A stretch of 64,000 nucleotides of DNA from Phoronis australis (Eukaryota; Phoronida; Phoronidae): contig NMRA01000078.1 of NCBI GenBank assembly GCA_002633005.1, positions 233,425 through 297,424 of the forward strand, in the 5' to 3' direction. Positions 37,746-50,009 of the stretch are shown here, one piece after another (positions within the stretch are counted from its first letter, which is position 1; each line of letters starts with the position of its first letter). A program made the translations under genes and the position numbers. The notes beneath the pieces are model-generated. The model searched no databases, was not told where the DNA came from, and saw only the letters and a list, made by a program, of their open reading frames with translations.

Positions 37746-38829
37746 ACACAGAACCACTCAGCATGGCGGGAAGTAAATGTGAGTTAGATCACGTGACCAT
37801 GGCGGGGAAGTGTAAGTTCAACTGAAGGGCCGCAAGCATCGAAATTCGACCCTACCTTCGACTGGTTGACTAGGGGAGACTTAATAACCATAAACTATCA
37901 AATAAGACATCGAGCAACAATTATTTAATTGTGCTTAGAAATTCAGAACACATGTTTCTGTTCACACCAAGGCTGCATCAAGCGTTAGTGCCAAATATCC
38001 TTGCAGATAGAGATCAGTACATATACTATCACATTTTGTCAAAATTATCACCTGTGCCGGATAATGGAACTCTCAAAAGACACAGGCTTTGTAGCATTCG
38101 TTTCACAAGGTTATGTTTGTCATAAGTATCGTGGCTTCTTGCCGTAAGCATTTTCATTTTCAATATTTCAATAATTCATTTTATGCTTTATGTTATCTCG
38201 TATGTTTTGTTACAAGGTGTAATAATTGAAATTTAAATTATTAAACTATATTTAGTATCTACACAAGTTCCGTCTTAATTCGACCATTCGTGAATTTTCG
38301 GTGATTTCTTCATTATTTCACACACTTTGGTAACTTCGCCCTTCTTAAATATTTAGTTTGGTTCTCGTGTGAGCTGTAATAGTTCATACACCTCGTGTAT
38401 GTTTCAACAGTTCATACACCGGCAAAATCATCAACCTTTGCACAAGGTGTACGCGCCCTTGTACGAATAATAATAAGAATTGCCGTAAACCTCGCAAACT
38501 ATTGGTCAGCAAATAACACGCTAAAAGAACCCTAAGTTCCACAAGAAAAAATTTGATGGCAAGAATGTAGATGTATGAGTCCAGGTTCCAAGGGAATACA
38601 GTAGCATGACATTGGTAATTTTTTGTACATTTCTTTGAAACGTAAGCATTATTTATCTTAAAAGTGAAAATCCAGAAAATCAGAAAAATACAGATTAGTT
38701 TCTTAATGCGATACCTTCCTTCTTCTTCTTACTCTTTGATGAGAAATAAAGAAATATGCCAATGAAATATATCAAATCTTACTTAAAGTGGATAAAAACC
38801 CGCCTTCCATCACAAAACACACTTTTAAT

Positions 38830-39310
38830 TTAGACAACTTAGCGTTTTGAAATTGGTCTCAAATTGCAAATTCGCAGACATTTCAGAGCTTCGATTGAAC
38901 CATATACTATTGTTGTCCAGAGGCGGATATACGGGAGGGGGGGGTCAGGGGGTTTAACCCCCCTGGGACAGGATCAAAAATAAAAATAAAAGAAAAACGT
39001 CGCCAGGAAAACGAAATCAGGTACAAAAACCAAAAAAAAAAATCTTACACGGGAGGGGGTACCTTCCCCCGCTCGGTGCTACGCGCCTCGGATTCGCACG
39101 AATCCTAAACCCTCTCCCTCCTTACTGAAAACGTAGACCTGCAACTGTTGTCCATGATCTATGACGGACAGTTCGTTATTGCTCGAGACAATGGACTAAA
39201 GGTTAGCTTGTTACGGCGGGTCATTTCATCTGCTGAGCATGATCTCAAGGAATAACGAACTAACAGTTTTTCAGTGCAAACCCAGAATTCACTTTCCACA
39301 CGTGTGTGGA
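38830..39310. repeat. Composite of a MITE relative and a G-rich GGCGGAT repeat
   Basis: The left part (acttagcgttttgaaattgg, tctcaaattg) matches the inverted terminus of the 24198-24415 family. A G-run element (agaggcggatatacgggagg) is nested at about 38915-39100. The right part shares ggaataacgaa and caaacccagaattcactt with 12910-12963. Confidence 0.55.
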
Positions 39311-39974
39311 GCTAATGGAAAACATTTTAAGGCGGTAGGCGATCTAAGTCAAAAGTTAGCTACAGGTACGGAACGCGGTTTATTGCCGATTTAAACGTTT
39401 CTTGAATGATTTTCAACATTTCCGAGAATTGAGAAAAAAAAAACAATGAATAAAAGCAATCGCATTTTAGCCGGCTCTGTATGTTCCATCGAGGCAAAGA
39501 AAATTTCAAGATCCATTTTTATATTTACGAATGTATTAGAACTGGTGAATTTTTAAATCAGTCTGCGCGTCCAACAGAGGAACCTCATTTGGCCGCGATC
39601 ATACTACAATATCGCTGCGCATGCGCACAACTTGACCTACAGGGAACGCAAATTTAGATTATTAGTCCTGCCAGACACAGCGCAGGAAGGTTTGTACCTT
39701 ACATTAACAGTAACTATCATATTTGCTGATAACACTGCTTTTCGCTGAATTAATTTCAATCACTGATGTCCATGCTCTTTTCGAAACCGATCGGCCGTTA
39801 TTCTTCATAACCAGAAGGACCCGACTGATTGAGCTAATGGTCCTCTGGACTTCACGGCAATCATGACGATGTGCCACTCAACAGGATAAGCTCCGTTTCA
39901 TGCATGGCACGGACGTCAGTGCCAGTTACACATATATCCCGAAAGAGGGCGCCAACTATTCAGATATTAGAGCC

Positions 39975-40373
39975 CAGTTCCATGAAACAGTCCCAAATGG
40001 GCCAACCGAGTTCCCAAACACTATTGCGCATTTGTATCTTTCTTTGCTCACACATGCACTATTTTTCTACCATTTCATCTTGATACGATCTCTTCTTTAA
40101 CTTAATAAATTTTCGAATACCAGTAATATAACTAAAAACTGAGTCCTGAATTCAGTGAAAATGAATAGGGACTTACCTTACGGGCGTTAATTGAGAATTT
40201 AAGGTAGAGTTCACTGGTTCTTAGTTGATTTGTATGAAAACCAAAAACCTGACTTAGCAATGAAGCTAAAACAGTATGAGGAAGGACAACCGGCGTTTTC
40301 ATTAGTTTACAAATACACGACAGATTTAGGGAACTTAGTCGAGTCCCTATTTGGGATTGTTTCATGCAACCGG
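39975..40373. mobile_element. About 400-bp foldback/MITE element, copy 2
   Basis: The left end ttccatgaaacagtcccaaa and the reverse complement of the right end (ttgcatgaaacaatcccaaa) match. The right half shares gaacttagtcgagtcc and the preceding block with copy 1. Confidence 0.8.
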
Positions 40374-41472
40374 ACACAGCAATACAGCGTTGAATGTACG
40401 TTTATACTTTTAGATTAGTGGAAAACTGGGAAATCTGTCACAAATCATTACCACACTTAAAATATGACTAAAATCAAACAACACGCCTGTAGGTCGCAGA
40501 AACTTAATAATTTCTAGTAAAATCGGCATGCCACTGGTTTTGGTATTTATTAAAATCGCATTTTCAAACCCTCAACTTTTAGTTATAAACAAAGAACAAG
40601 CCATTCAAATTTTCAGTGTGATGCAACACAAAGTAAGTCGGTTATTATTGACCAGTATGAACAAACAAATAAGATTTCACAATTCTGACTGGACGCACGT
40701 AGTCACGAACATCATCAGGGACTCGCAAGATAGTGCGCGGTCGTTCCGCGGGTTGTGTATCTCCGAATCCAGCGTTTCCTACAAACCCCTGACATTCTTT
40801 TTTGGTCTACCACTGAAGTATTAAATATAAAACCAGTTTATCACAAAAGGTATGCTTTTACGACCTAAACCGTTGTGACTTAAGTCATAATTCAGGTGAT
40901 GAACACGGTTTCAAACTGCTGAACACGGTTTCAAAGTCATTTTCTCGAAAGGCGTCGCTTCGGTTGGCGATCCGGTTGCCAGCCGACTAGAGCGACGTCT
41001 TTCGTGAAAACGGTTTCACAGCAGATTTCGCACCACCAAGCTAAAGAGCCTTTGTAACTTGACGAGCTCAGATCACAGCCCCGATGGCACTGGTTTATTT
41101 TTTATTGTCTAGATAATTAGCTTTGAGATTATTTAAAAACACCTGCAAACTTCAACAAGCTGACGACTACCAGTATGGGCGGCCATTTTACGTACGCTAC
41201 ATAAGGACGCCAAGAGATCCGGCACACTGGTCCCAAAAACGCCCCGAGTTTTTAAAAAGCCAAAAATCCTAAGGCGGCGGAGCGAACTCTTGTGTGAGAG
41301 GCAGAATAATAGGCACCCAGGACAAGGCGCTCTTTAAGTGAGAAAATATGAGTGCATAAGAACATCAGAATGTTCTTTCAGCAAGGCATGTGTAGTGCGT
41401 CGTTTCGTTATTTTCACGAAATTTACCACGACCCCTTGAAAAAACGTGGGCACCCCGACCCCCTTGTTTGCG

Positions 41473-41545
41473 GCCGCCAATGGAATCGAACGCGTATCTC
41501 GGAATTGACAGGCGCATACCTTAAACAATACACCACATAAGCTTG
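41473..41545 (-). repeat. Degenerate tRNA-like sequence
   Basis: On the minus strand GTGGTGTATTG resembles an A box and GCGTTCGATTCC matches a B box at tRNA-like spacing. The T stem does not pair, so it is more likely a tRNA-derived repeat or tRNA relic than a working tRNA. Confidence 0.4.
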
Positions 41546-41949
41546 TCAAAATCTTATAGACTCTCAAAAATAATGTGTACATGACTAAATCTGTCCAATA
41601 TCTGGCGTCGTCGAATTCGTGAGTGCATCTGCGAAGAAAAAATAAGATGTAGGCTACATATAGAAACACCTTATGTACTGTCGTTTTCAACTATGAACGC
41701 CACATCGTGCGCGCACAAAACCTGGGAATCCGTTGCAGGAGAAAGGCTGTGTGTCTGTTTGGTTATTGTAGGCTTGTTTTGACATGGAATCCTTCAGTTT
41801 ATGCTCAAGCAAAGATACTATATCCCATAAAATCTTTGGCTCAAGTGGGCAGACCACGACAGTCGCAAAAACTAAGATCACGTGACCCTTCGAAAGAACT
41901 GTAAACCGGAACTAAGAGAACCAGCAGCAACCTTTCAACGGGCTTCTGA

Positions 41950-42340
41950 GGACTGAATTGACATCATCGTTTTTACGGCCGAAAACGCACTTTTTGGGAC
42001 TATTGCTGTACGGAATAGACTTCGAATCCTTAAGTTATTAACTTTGACCAGAGATATAAAACAAAATTCGTCGTTTTTGTGATTTTACTTCATATAGCCG
42101 ATGTCTGCGGTAACATTCCCAGTTAAATACGCTTAAAATACATTGTCATCGCCACAGCTAACGTCTCAACAGGGCAGCGATACGATCTATGTTACTATTT
42201 ATCGAGAGAGATTTACACGTCAGAAGAGCGTTTGGCTACGAATTAATTAACTCGAGGTTAAGCCTACGGGTTCGAATACGCGCTTGGGGTTCTTTTCAGA
42301 AAATCACCTTTTTAGCCGATAATGTAAAAAATATGAGCAC
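41950..42340 (+). repeat. Dispersed repeat, copy of the 23640-24070 family
   Basis: It shares cgaaaacgcact, the aactttgaccag block, a ttttgtgattttact block, gcgtttggct and gttcgaatacgcgc with the first copy. Confidence 0.68.
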
Positions 42341-44856
42341 AGCCGCAAAAATCGCTTTCGCGTTATATCGAGGTTCTCATTCATTCTCTTGCATTCACAG
42401 GCCGATAATTCATTTGAATCACTTGAAAGCTAAGCTGCGTCGACAGAAAATGCCAAGTTTCCCTACGAAAAGGTGTTCTTTTCAACACAATACACAGCTA
42501 AAGGGTTCTCTCGGGAAACCTAAAAATTTCTTACTTTATTTAAGTTCGCCGAGATGAAAAGAGTACATTTCAAAGGGTTGTTTATTGAATTTAAATTCAA
42601 TAAATAAGCCTACTGTAGAGATTACGTTATGTGAGCAAACAGTTGCATTATGGTAACTCACAAAGTTCTTTAGGCTACAAATGGGTCCCTTCAAACCGAG
42701 TTTACTCTCTAGGAGATGACTGTTAGGCGTGCAGACTCTCTAAAAGCTATGGACTATACTAATTTCTCAGCGGCACACCACAGTGAAAACTGCTCCCAGG
42801 GAGTTCATGCACAGAATACCTACCAAGTGACATAGGTTTCTACGCTTTAGTCATAAACCCCCTCGACTATATTTTTGACGCCAGGGTGCGACTGGAAAAC
42901 ATAACATCCACCCACTTAGATAGTGAACTCTAAAAAGGGAATCATATGTAGGGAGCTTCTGTGTCCATGAAAAAGTCACCTTTCCGTAGAACAACAACTT
43001 TTCATGGAGATTTTAATTCCATAAACCCAACCCATTCGTTAGGATTTTATTTCGCAACGAAACTAGGAAATAAGGATATTTTAATGTCATTTATATTTTG
43101 AAAGCTCCAAAGGGTTTTCAAAAAAAAAAAATCCTTGAAACTTCTAGATTTTTGCACTGAAAGAAAGTTAGTATTGAATTCTATGTACAGCATATAAACA
43201 TAATTTGTAAGGACTCGAGAAGTGGCTACCAGACATGGGTGCATGAAAACGAGCCTTTGATTAGGAATGGAATAAAAAGCCACTTTTGCAGGAAATTTTG
43301 TCGAAAAAAGAATCCTATCACAGGGAAATTGTTCGTGTAAAGTCACTCGCCTGAGCGGCACGGCCCACATACCTTACGTTTTCTAGGGGAGTATCCCCGG
43401 GTGAGACTCTTTATGAATTCCCATTCACAGAAGTATAAACTCAAGCTTTATTATTTGAAAACCGCTGGCCCGATAAAACAGTTGCAGTAGCAAATAGCAT
43501 AAAGCTTGTTTGTAAACGTGTTGCAATGAATAGCTTTTGGCCTTTTTAGACAATGGTTACCGACAACAAAGTGGTGAAACTTTTCTCAGTAGCTGGCAGT
43601 AGCCCAAAACAATCGCGCGCGAGTGGAGTACATGGTCCCCGGAAAGTTAAAGGGTGGATTACAGTGAAGAATTGTCTATACACATGTACTGCTTAATATC
43701 GCTAAATAAATATTTGACAACAACTCGCCCGGCCAAGAAGAGCTGCATCCGATTTTTAAAAGGCTTCCGAGACACATCGAGGCTAAACCTACGACCTGGA
43801 CGCAAAGCGACACAAAGCTAAGTCTTCCTCACGAGAACAGAGGCCCAGAGAATGTAGCCCAGAAAGAAGACGTCATCTCTGAACAAACCGAGTCGAAGAA
43901 ACCCAAGACAGGACAAGTTACATACGACGGTGATCTGCACACAATGTTAAGTTTATGCAGCTTATTGTGATAGAGAGGGGTCATTTTGAAAGACTTGCTT
44001 TGACGGGGATGACGTCCGTTTGTTCTCACCGGCAGTGAAAATAATAGACGGTGAGTGAAAGGCGAATAAAAACAGTGATTATTTACATGGGAAATAACTA
44101 TTTACAACAAATAGCGACATGCGCTTGGGGCATTACGGTCCACAAATCGGTGGATAACGGATGGTCATTATTTGATGTGAAGACGAATATACACTGTGCA
44201 CGAGACAGCGGATTCTGCTGTGGATTTCAGAAAACTACTCTCACCGATCCAAACCTACGTTGAGTTACCGCAACGAACGCAATTCCATGGGTTGGGGTTT
44301 GAAAGAGGGTAAAAGTGAAGACTTTATTCGTTTTTAAATATAAGATACTTGATACGCTGTGCAGTTGTTCAACGTATTATCATAACAGGCGCTAAACCGA
44401 CCGGGCATAGCTGAAGGCAAAAGGGTGACTGGTAGAGGCGCAAATGAAAACATTGGAGCATTCAAGAGAGCGGTATATTACAGTTATATGGCGTCGAAAT
44501 ACAAAGAACAATGCCGGTGGCCCTTTCAGCCCGTTTTTTCAAGTGTTTATTTTTCTAGCAAGTCAACTTGATGTTCTACTAACCCAGTCAGATACTAGAA
44601 CAAACACTGTTACGAGTCATGTGTCGAGAATTTACAAGAGACGGATCTATTTGGACCCACCAACTAACGGGACACGCTAAGTAAAAGGCATTCGTCTGGA
44701 GAGAACGGATATTTCCGTGAGTCAATATTTAATATAAACAGTAAAGTACCCGCCGAATCAACAAGTGGCCGGGTGCTTGTTTGACTGCCCCTAGGTATAC
44801 AGGCTGTATACGACTCGCGGTTGGGCGAGTCCTAGCGAACAGTAGAACTGTTTGAC

Positions 44857-46464
44857 ATGGCAGTTCATTTTGCTAACCAAGGCAGTTCCACTTTCGGCGG
44901 CAGACGATACAGGAGCAGAGACTCCGAAAGAGCTTTTAACTCGTGGTTACGCACGACAAACAGAGACCGCGAAAACAACAATGGGGACACCTACAAAGAA
45001 GCGTTCATTCCTCGAGTGTCATTTCCGACGCCGGATTGCCTAAAGTGGTTATTTAGGAAATACCAAAAACACACAGAGATTGACCCTCATCACGTGACGC
45101 TAGAGCAGTTGGCGAAACCGCACGACTGTAAAGAGCTCGGGTGCACAAGAGTTGTGATAAATTGTAGTGGACATATCTTTGAAACTCAAGAACGAACCCT
45201 TAACAGATATCCAAACACTTTGATGGGAAACCCGAAGACAAGACGTAAATTTTGGGATGAATACAAGAAGTGTTATTTCCTTGACAGACACGCGCCGACG
45301 TTCGAAGCTGTGTTGTTCTATTACCAGAGCGGTGGACGCTTGAACCAACCCAAAGAAGTTCCAGACGACATATTTCTGAAGGAACTCGACTTCTACAAGT
45401 TGGGTTTAGAGACTGTAAACGAGTTCCGCGTGAGGTCCGGTTACATTCCGGAAGACAACATTGTCCTTCCTGAAGGAGAAACAAAGCGGAAAATATGGAC
45501 AGCGTTTGAGCATCCAAACTCGTCTTGGTTGGCAATGGCGATAACAATTGTGAGCATCGCTACTATACTGACGTCCATTCTCAGCCTGTGTTTAGAGACG
45601 CTACCTGACCTCAACCCCGGCCACAATAACAACTGCATCGCCATCGCCGGCGGCAGCGTGTACTACTTCGAGAACCCGTTCTTCATCATCGAGTCTATCT
45701 GCGTGTCGTGGTTTGTCATCGAACTTTGCCTCCGGTTCGCCTCATGCCCAGACAAGGTACAGTTCGTAAAAAGCGTCATGAACGTGTTCGATGCGTTAGC
45801 CATAGCTCCGTTCATCGTGGGACTCCTCATCATTCTCGCAAACTCGGACTGCGACAGCGAAAGGAAAGACGTATCGTTCGCCTTCCTGCGCGTGCTGCGG
45901 CTGCTACGAGTGTTCAGAGTGTTCCGATTGTCAAAGCATTCCACTGGACTCAAGATATTGATCTTGACCATCGAGAGGAGTCGACGAGAGATAGTTCTCT
46001 TTTTCTTTTTCCTCTCTGTCTGCGTCATTCTGTTTGCCGGCGCCATCTATTACGCCGAGGTGCATTATATGGACACCAAAATTATCAGCATTCCCGAAGG
46101 ATTCTGGTGGACTATCATCACCATGACAACCGTTGGCTATGGCGACGTGTATCCAACAACGTTGATTGGGAAGTTGATTGGTTCCATGTGCGTTATCGCA
46201 GGAGTGCTGACAGTGGCGCTCCTAGTGCCCATAGTGGTGACAAACTTCAATAACTTTTACATTCACCAGTCCGAGAAGGCCATGGTGAGTTCTCGACGAG
46301 AGAAGAACTACGCGGAGATAAGACATGAGAAAAAACGCATATACAAGTGGGCCTTTGAACAACAAAACACACCACGAGACAGTGAGCCCAGGTCCTCCAA
46401 CATATCACCAAGGGAGACAAGTCCAAGAGTCTCTGAGGGATTAATCAGAGATAATGGGGTTTAA
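44857..46464 (+). CDS. Shaker/Kv1-like voltage-gated potassium channel, intronless
   Basis: A single 535-codon reading frame without introns, as in many Kv1 genes. The T1 tetramerisation domain is at about 97-195 (RVVINCSGHIFETQ, FYYQSGGRL), without the zinc-binding residues of Kv2-Kv4. Segments: S1 about 224-246, S2 276-296, S3 309-329, S4 348-370 with five Arg and one Lys in a three-residue repeat (LRVLRLLRVFRVFRLSK), S5 379-402, pore loop with TVGYGD at 425-430, S6 440-470. It is a plasma-membrane tetrameric K+ channel subunit. Tyr432 aligns with Shaker Thr449, the external TEA site, so block by TEA may be strong. The S6 motif reads Leu456-Val-Pro458, where Kv1 has Pro-Val-Pro. An extracellular S1-S2 loop of about 29 residues carries two cysteines or more. 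The C-terminus ends NGV. The start is the first ATG in frame and gives a natural length. Confidence 0.95.
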   Translation: MAVHFANQGSSTFGGRRYRSRDSERAFNSWLRTTNRDRENNNGDTYKEAFIPRVSFPTPDCLKWLFRKYQKHTEIDPHHVTLEQLAKPHDCKELGCTRVVINCSGHIFETQERTLNRYPNTLMGNPKTRRKFWDEYKKCYFLDRHAPTFEAVLFYYQSGGRLNQPKEVPDDIFLKELDFYKLGLETVNEFRVRSGYIPEDNIVLPEGETKRKIWTAFEHPNSSWLAMAITIVSIATILTSILSLCLETLPDLNPGHNNNCIAIAGGSVYYFENPFFIIESICVSWFVIELCLRFASCPDKVQFVKSVMNVFDALAIAPFIVGLLIILANSDCDSERKDVSFAFLRVLRLLRVFRVFRLSKHSTGLKILILTIERSRREIVLFFFFLSVCVILFAGAIYYAEVHYMDTKIISIPEGFWWTIITMTTVGYGDVYPTTLIGKLIGSMCVIAGVLTVALLVPIVVTNFNNFYIHQSEKAMVSSRREKNYAEIRHEKKRIYKWAFEQQNTPRDSEPRSSNISPRETSPRVSEGLIRDNGV

Positions 46465-46552
46465 TGGCAACACAACCGTTTTTGGTGTAAGGTTTACTAA
46501 AAATACAGATCTTGGTTGTCTATGAAATACTTTTTCTGTGTTAATTACGGTT

Positions 46553-46558
46553 AATAAA
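46553..46558 (+). terminator. Poly(A) signal of the potassium channel gene
   Basis: AATAAA lies 89 nt after the TAA stop codon, in the expected position for cleavage and polyadenylation. No other AATAAA intervenes. Confidence 0.6.
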
Positions 46559-46689
46559 ATTTATCAAAACAGGAAGTGTCCAGTAACTTCTGCTAATATA
46601 AAACAAGAGCAACGCGGAGCACTGAAATGCGCCCACCAATGTATCGCAAATGGTGTGCTTTTAGGGTTATTTATTTGTATCATAAAAAT

Positions 46690-48300
46690 GGCCACTAGAT
46701 GGCGCAAAAATGTACAATCCATCCAAAAATGGGAACATGCCATATGTCATAAAAATCTGTCAAAGAACTTCAGAGAAACAAAGGAAAACAGAACAAAATG
46801 AAATTGCCACTAGTGGGCACAGCGTCCTGTTCATCCGCCTGAAAGTCATCGTCTGTTATCTTCATATGAATTCACTTACTAAATTTAATAAAGATCCTGC
46901 AGTGGGTTTTGGAGATGCTGCTACGGGTGCAAAACAAAACATAACTACCACTAGGAGGCGCCACAGTAGTCACTCACCATCATCAAACGTCCTCTTCACA
47001 CTGAAATCATGTACGTTAATTTTCAAAACCATCCCTGGAATGATTTGGTTGATCGAGGGGTGGACGCCAAACACAAGATTTGAAAACACCAAAAATGGCC
47101 ACCAGGTGTTGCAAAATACCTTAATTCCATCCAAAAACAGGATGATAGCGTCATCTCACCAATAGATGCCTCTATTCAAAATTTTATGAAAATCTCTTGA
47201 GGACCTTTGAAGATACAGACTGGTAAACGTAAAAAACTAAAATTGCCACTAGGGGGCACACCAAAAGTCAGATCCATCTGAATGTCGTCGTCGTCCATTG
47301 TCAATATCATGTAAATACACTTGCTAATTTAAGTAAAGATCCTGCAAACGGTTTAATAGATACAGCCATGAGCGCAAAAAAAATGAAACCGCCACTAGGA
47401 GGCGGCAAAGTAGTTGAACTCATCGGAAAATCGTCGTCAGCCGTCCACTTCATAGTAAAAACATACGTGCCAATTTTCACAATTATCCTGAAAGCGGTTT
47501 GGTTGATAGACGAGTGGACGCCGAAAAACAGACTCGCAAACAGTGAAAATGGCCACTAAGTGGCGCAAACTAAGTCGAATCCATCTGAAAACGGAGAGAT
47601 AGTGTCACCTCATTAACAGATGCCTATATGCCAAATTTTATGAAAATACATAGAGGACCTTTGAACATACAGAGGTAAACGTAAAAAAATAAAATTGCCA
47701 CAGTGGCAATTTTATTTTTTTACGTTTAACTCTGTATGTTTACACCAGTAGTCAGATCCGTCTGAAAGTCGTCCTCTGTTGTTAACATCATAGAAATACA
47801 CTTACTAAATTTAGTAAAGATCCTGCAAACGGTTTAGGGGATACAGCCATAGGTGCTAAAAAACAAAACTGCCACTAGGAGGCGTCACAGTAGTCAAAAT
47901 CGTCGGAAAATCATCGTCAGCCGTCCACTTTATAGTAAGAACATACATGCCAATTTTCACAATCATCCTTTGAGCGGTTTGGTTGATAGAGGGGTGGATG
48001 CAAAAAAACAGACTCACAAACAATAAAATTGGCCACTAGGTGGTGCAAACCACATCAAATCCATCTGAAAACGGGAGGATAGCGTCATCTCACTCATAAG
48101 TGCCCCTATACTAAATTTTATGAATATCCGTTCAGGACTTTTGAAGATACAGAGGTAAATGTAAAAAAACTAAAATTGCCACTAGGGAACACACTGGTAG
48201 TCGGATCCGTCCGAAAGTTCGCTCATGCTGTCCCATCTACAAAAGGAACACGTGCAAAATTTCATGAACATACGTTTTGGAGATAGAGCAGCAGACGCCG
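46690..48300. repeat. Tandem 440-480-bp repeat with eleven CTCF-like motifs
   Basis: A superunit starting aaaattgccactag recurs at about 46806, 47245, 47697 and 48178. Each unit has three versions of a motif of the form gccactaggNggcgc. Motif starts are 46691, 46806, 46947, 47098, 47245, 47391, 47552, 47697 (disrupted), 47871, 48032 and 48178, with spacings of 115 to 174 and mostly near 147. Between motifs, blocks such as actaaatttagtaaagatcc and ttggttgatagaggggtgga are conserved. The motif resembles the CTCF core consensus. Occupancy by CTCF is not shown by sequence. Confidence 0.88.
47664..47740. repeat. 77-bp near-perfect palindrome
   Basis: The 38-nt arm aacatacagaggtaaacgta and onward to attgccac is followed, after one base, by its reverse complement with one mismatch. 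It sits exactly at one motif of the tandem repeat and replaces its right half. The sequence would form a long hairpin. Confidence 0.95.
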
Positions 48301-49639
48301 GACGGAGATGACAGCATAATGCGTCCACATATAAATATGTGGGCGCATAAAAATGAAATGGTAAATCGGTCAAAAGCAGGGGGCCACGATCATGAACAAA
48401 GGTGGGTCTAAAAAATGAACACCAGGTGGTGCTTTGTAGCGATACAAAAGTGGATGGGCAGGGGGGCCCAGACCTCTGCACACCCCGAGTCCGCACCTGC
48501 TTCAGAAAATGCCAAGAATACCTCCACGGTACCCTTTTTCAAGAATGGCTAGCTTCAAATATTACAGAAATTTTGTTGCACCAGTTAAGCTTTTAACAAG
48601 CAAAAATCAGTTTAATGTTTTAAAGCACAATACAGAATAGCTAAGCAGCAATTAAGAGAGCAGTACTTTTTTCTCCTCACAAAAATTCAATTCCTCAGAT
48701 GTGAACATTACGCAGAAGGGACTCTAACACAAGTTGATTTTGCAGGAAAGCAATATAGGTTTGATCTGTAAATGGGTTTATTATCAAGTCAACAATAACC
48801 AAAAAAATCTCCAGTTTAGGACAGCGAAAATTAATTATTAAGCTCAAGGTCGGAGTTTGTACTAAATTTTAGAAATAGGCAGTCTTGGCTGTTCCAAATT
48901 AAAGAATTCCGATCAACAAAAAATGGTCACTCACCTCGGCATTGTACACTAAGGCACTCATGAAAACATTATGTCAGTGGCTGTCTTAAACGATTTTAAC
49001 AACTGCCAAGCCAAGTATATTTTCAGACTGTTGATTTGAAGCCCAATGACTGATATTTTAGAAATACGATAAACGCCAAAATCGCCCATGTCTCAATGTT
49101 CAGAATATAGGAAATTCAATTTTGGCTTGAATTTTCTGTAACCCAAATTTTTTAAAAAGACTGTGTCCCAATCTCGAGAAGTTTTACTGTACACTCCTTT
49201 CAACTGATATTTTCATAACCAACCTTGTTTATGTTTATCATAAATATGTTTATCGATTCAGGCCAAATCAGACTGTATGCAAACAATCTCTTTTGCGGTG
49301 TTTACTTCACACAAAGACGATGCACTGTTCCTGCCTTGAATGACAACCCAAATTCAACACACACACACACAACCCTAGAGCTGAAAAATGAAACTTACAT
49401 CTACTGCTTGCTTTTTGCAAAATGTGTTAAAATTATTACATTATTTTAAGTTATAAATTTGATGAAATCGTCTCAGTGGAATGCCTGATTTTCTGAAAAT
49501 TAATGTACCAAAACACCATATTCTGATTTGTGTGAACTACGTCGGAGTACTTTTGTTCATTCCATGACATGCCACCAGGTGTCGTGTCATAGTATGTAAA
49601 CACTTACTCACCTACATGTGAACTTTAAACATTTAAAGA

Positions 49640-49640
<1 letters not shown>

Positions 49641-49696
<56 letters not shown>
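49641..49696. repeat. GT dinucleotide microsatellite
   Basis: 28 uninterrupted TG repeats, followed by gagtgtg. Confidence 0.98.
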
Positions 49697-49698
<2 letters not shown>

Positions 49699-50009
49699 TG
49701 TGTTCTGGACAATGAAAGCAACATGTTTGAAAGAATTTTAAATTAAATACCAGTTAAAAAGTACGACAGCACCTAAGCAATTATAACATCAACCAGCGCA
49801 CATGTACTTAAAATGAACACTGAAAACCGCTCTGACTATCACATCAACTCACTAAGTCCAGCATTGTGTACAAGATAAAGGAAAAAATGAAGTTGCCTCC
49901 TAACATGATCAAAGGAGGAAGAGGCTGGAGGTATGTCTCACGGTCTAATTGCACCTACAGTGCACAGTGTCTGTTCTAATAAAGGGACATATTATTCACT
50001 AATCGAACT

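Larger units (their letters stand above)
37054..44856. other. Gap between Wnt2 and the potassium channel
   Basis: The 7.8 kb contain two copies of a 400-bp inverted-repeat element (37349-37745, 39975-40373), a MITE relative near 38830-39310 and the dispersed repeat at 41950-42340. There is also a tRNA-like sequence on the minus strand at 41473-41545 and a possible repeat relative at 42640-43410. I see no exon that I can support. Confidence 0.55.

Noticed and set aside
44051-44680. Open frames just upstream of the potassium channel as additional coding exons
   Set aside because: No recognisable domain, and the channel starts with its own ATG at the expected distance from T1.
45200-46046. Several minus-strand and alternate-frame open frames of 82-181 codons
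   Set aside because: All overlap the potassium channel coding sequence and have no features of their own.
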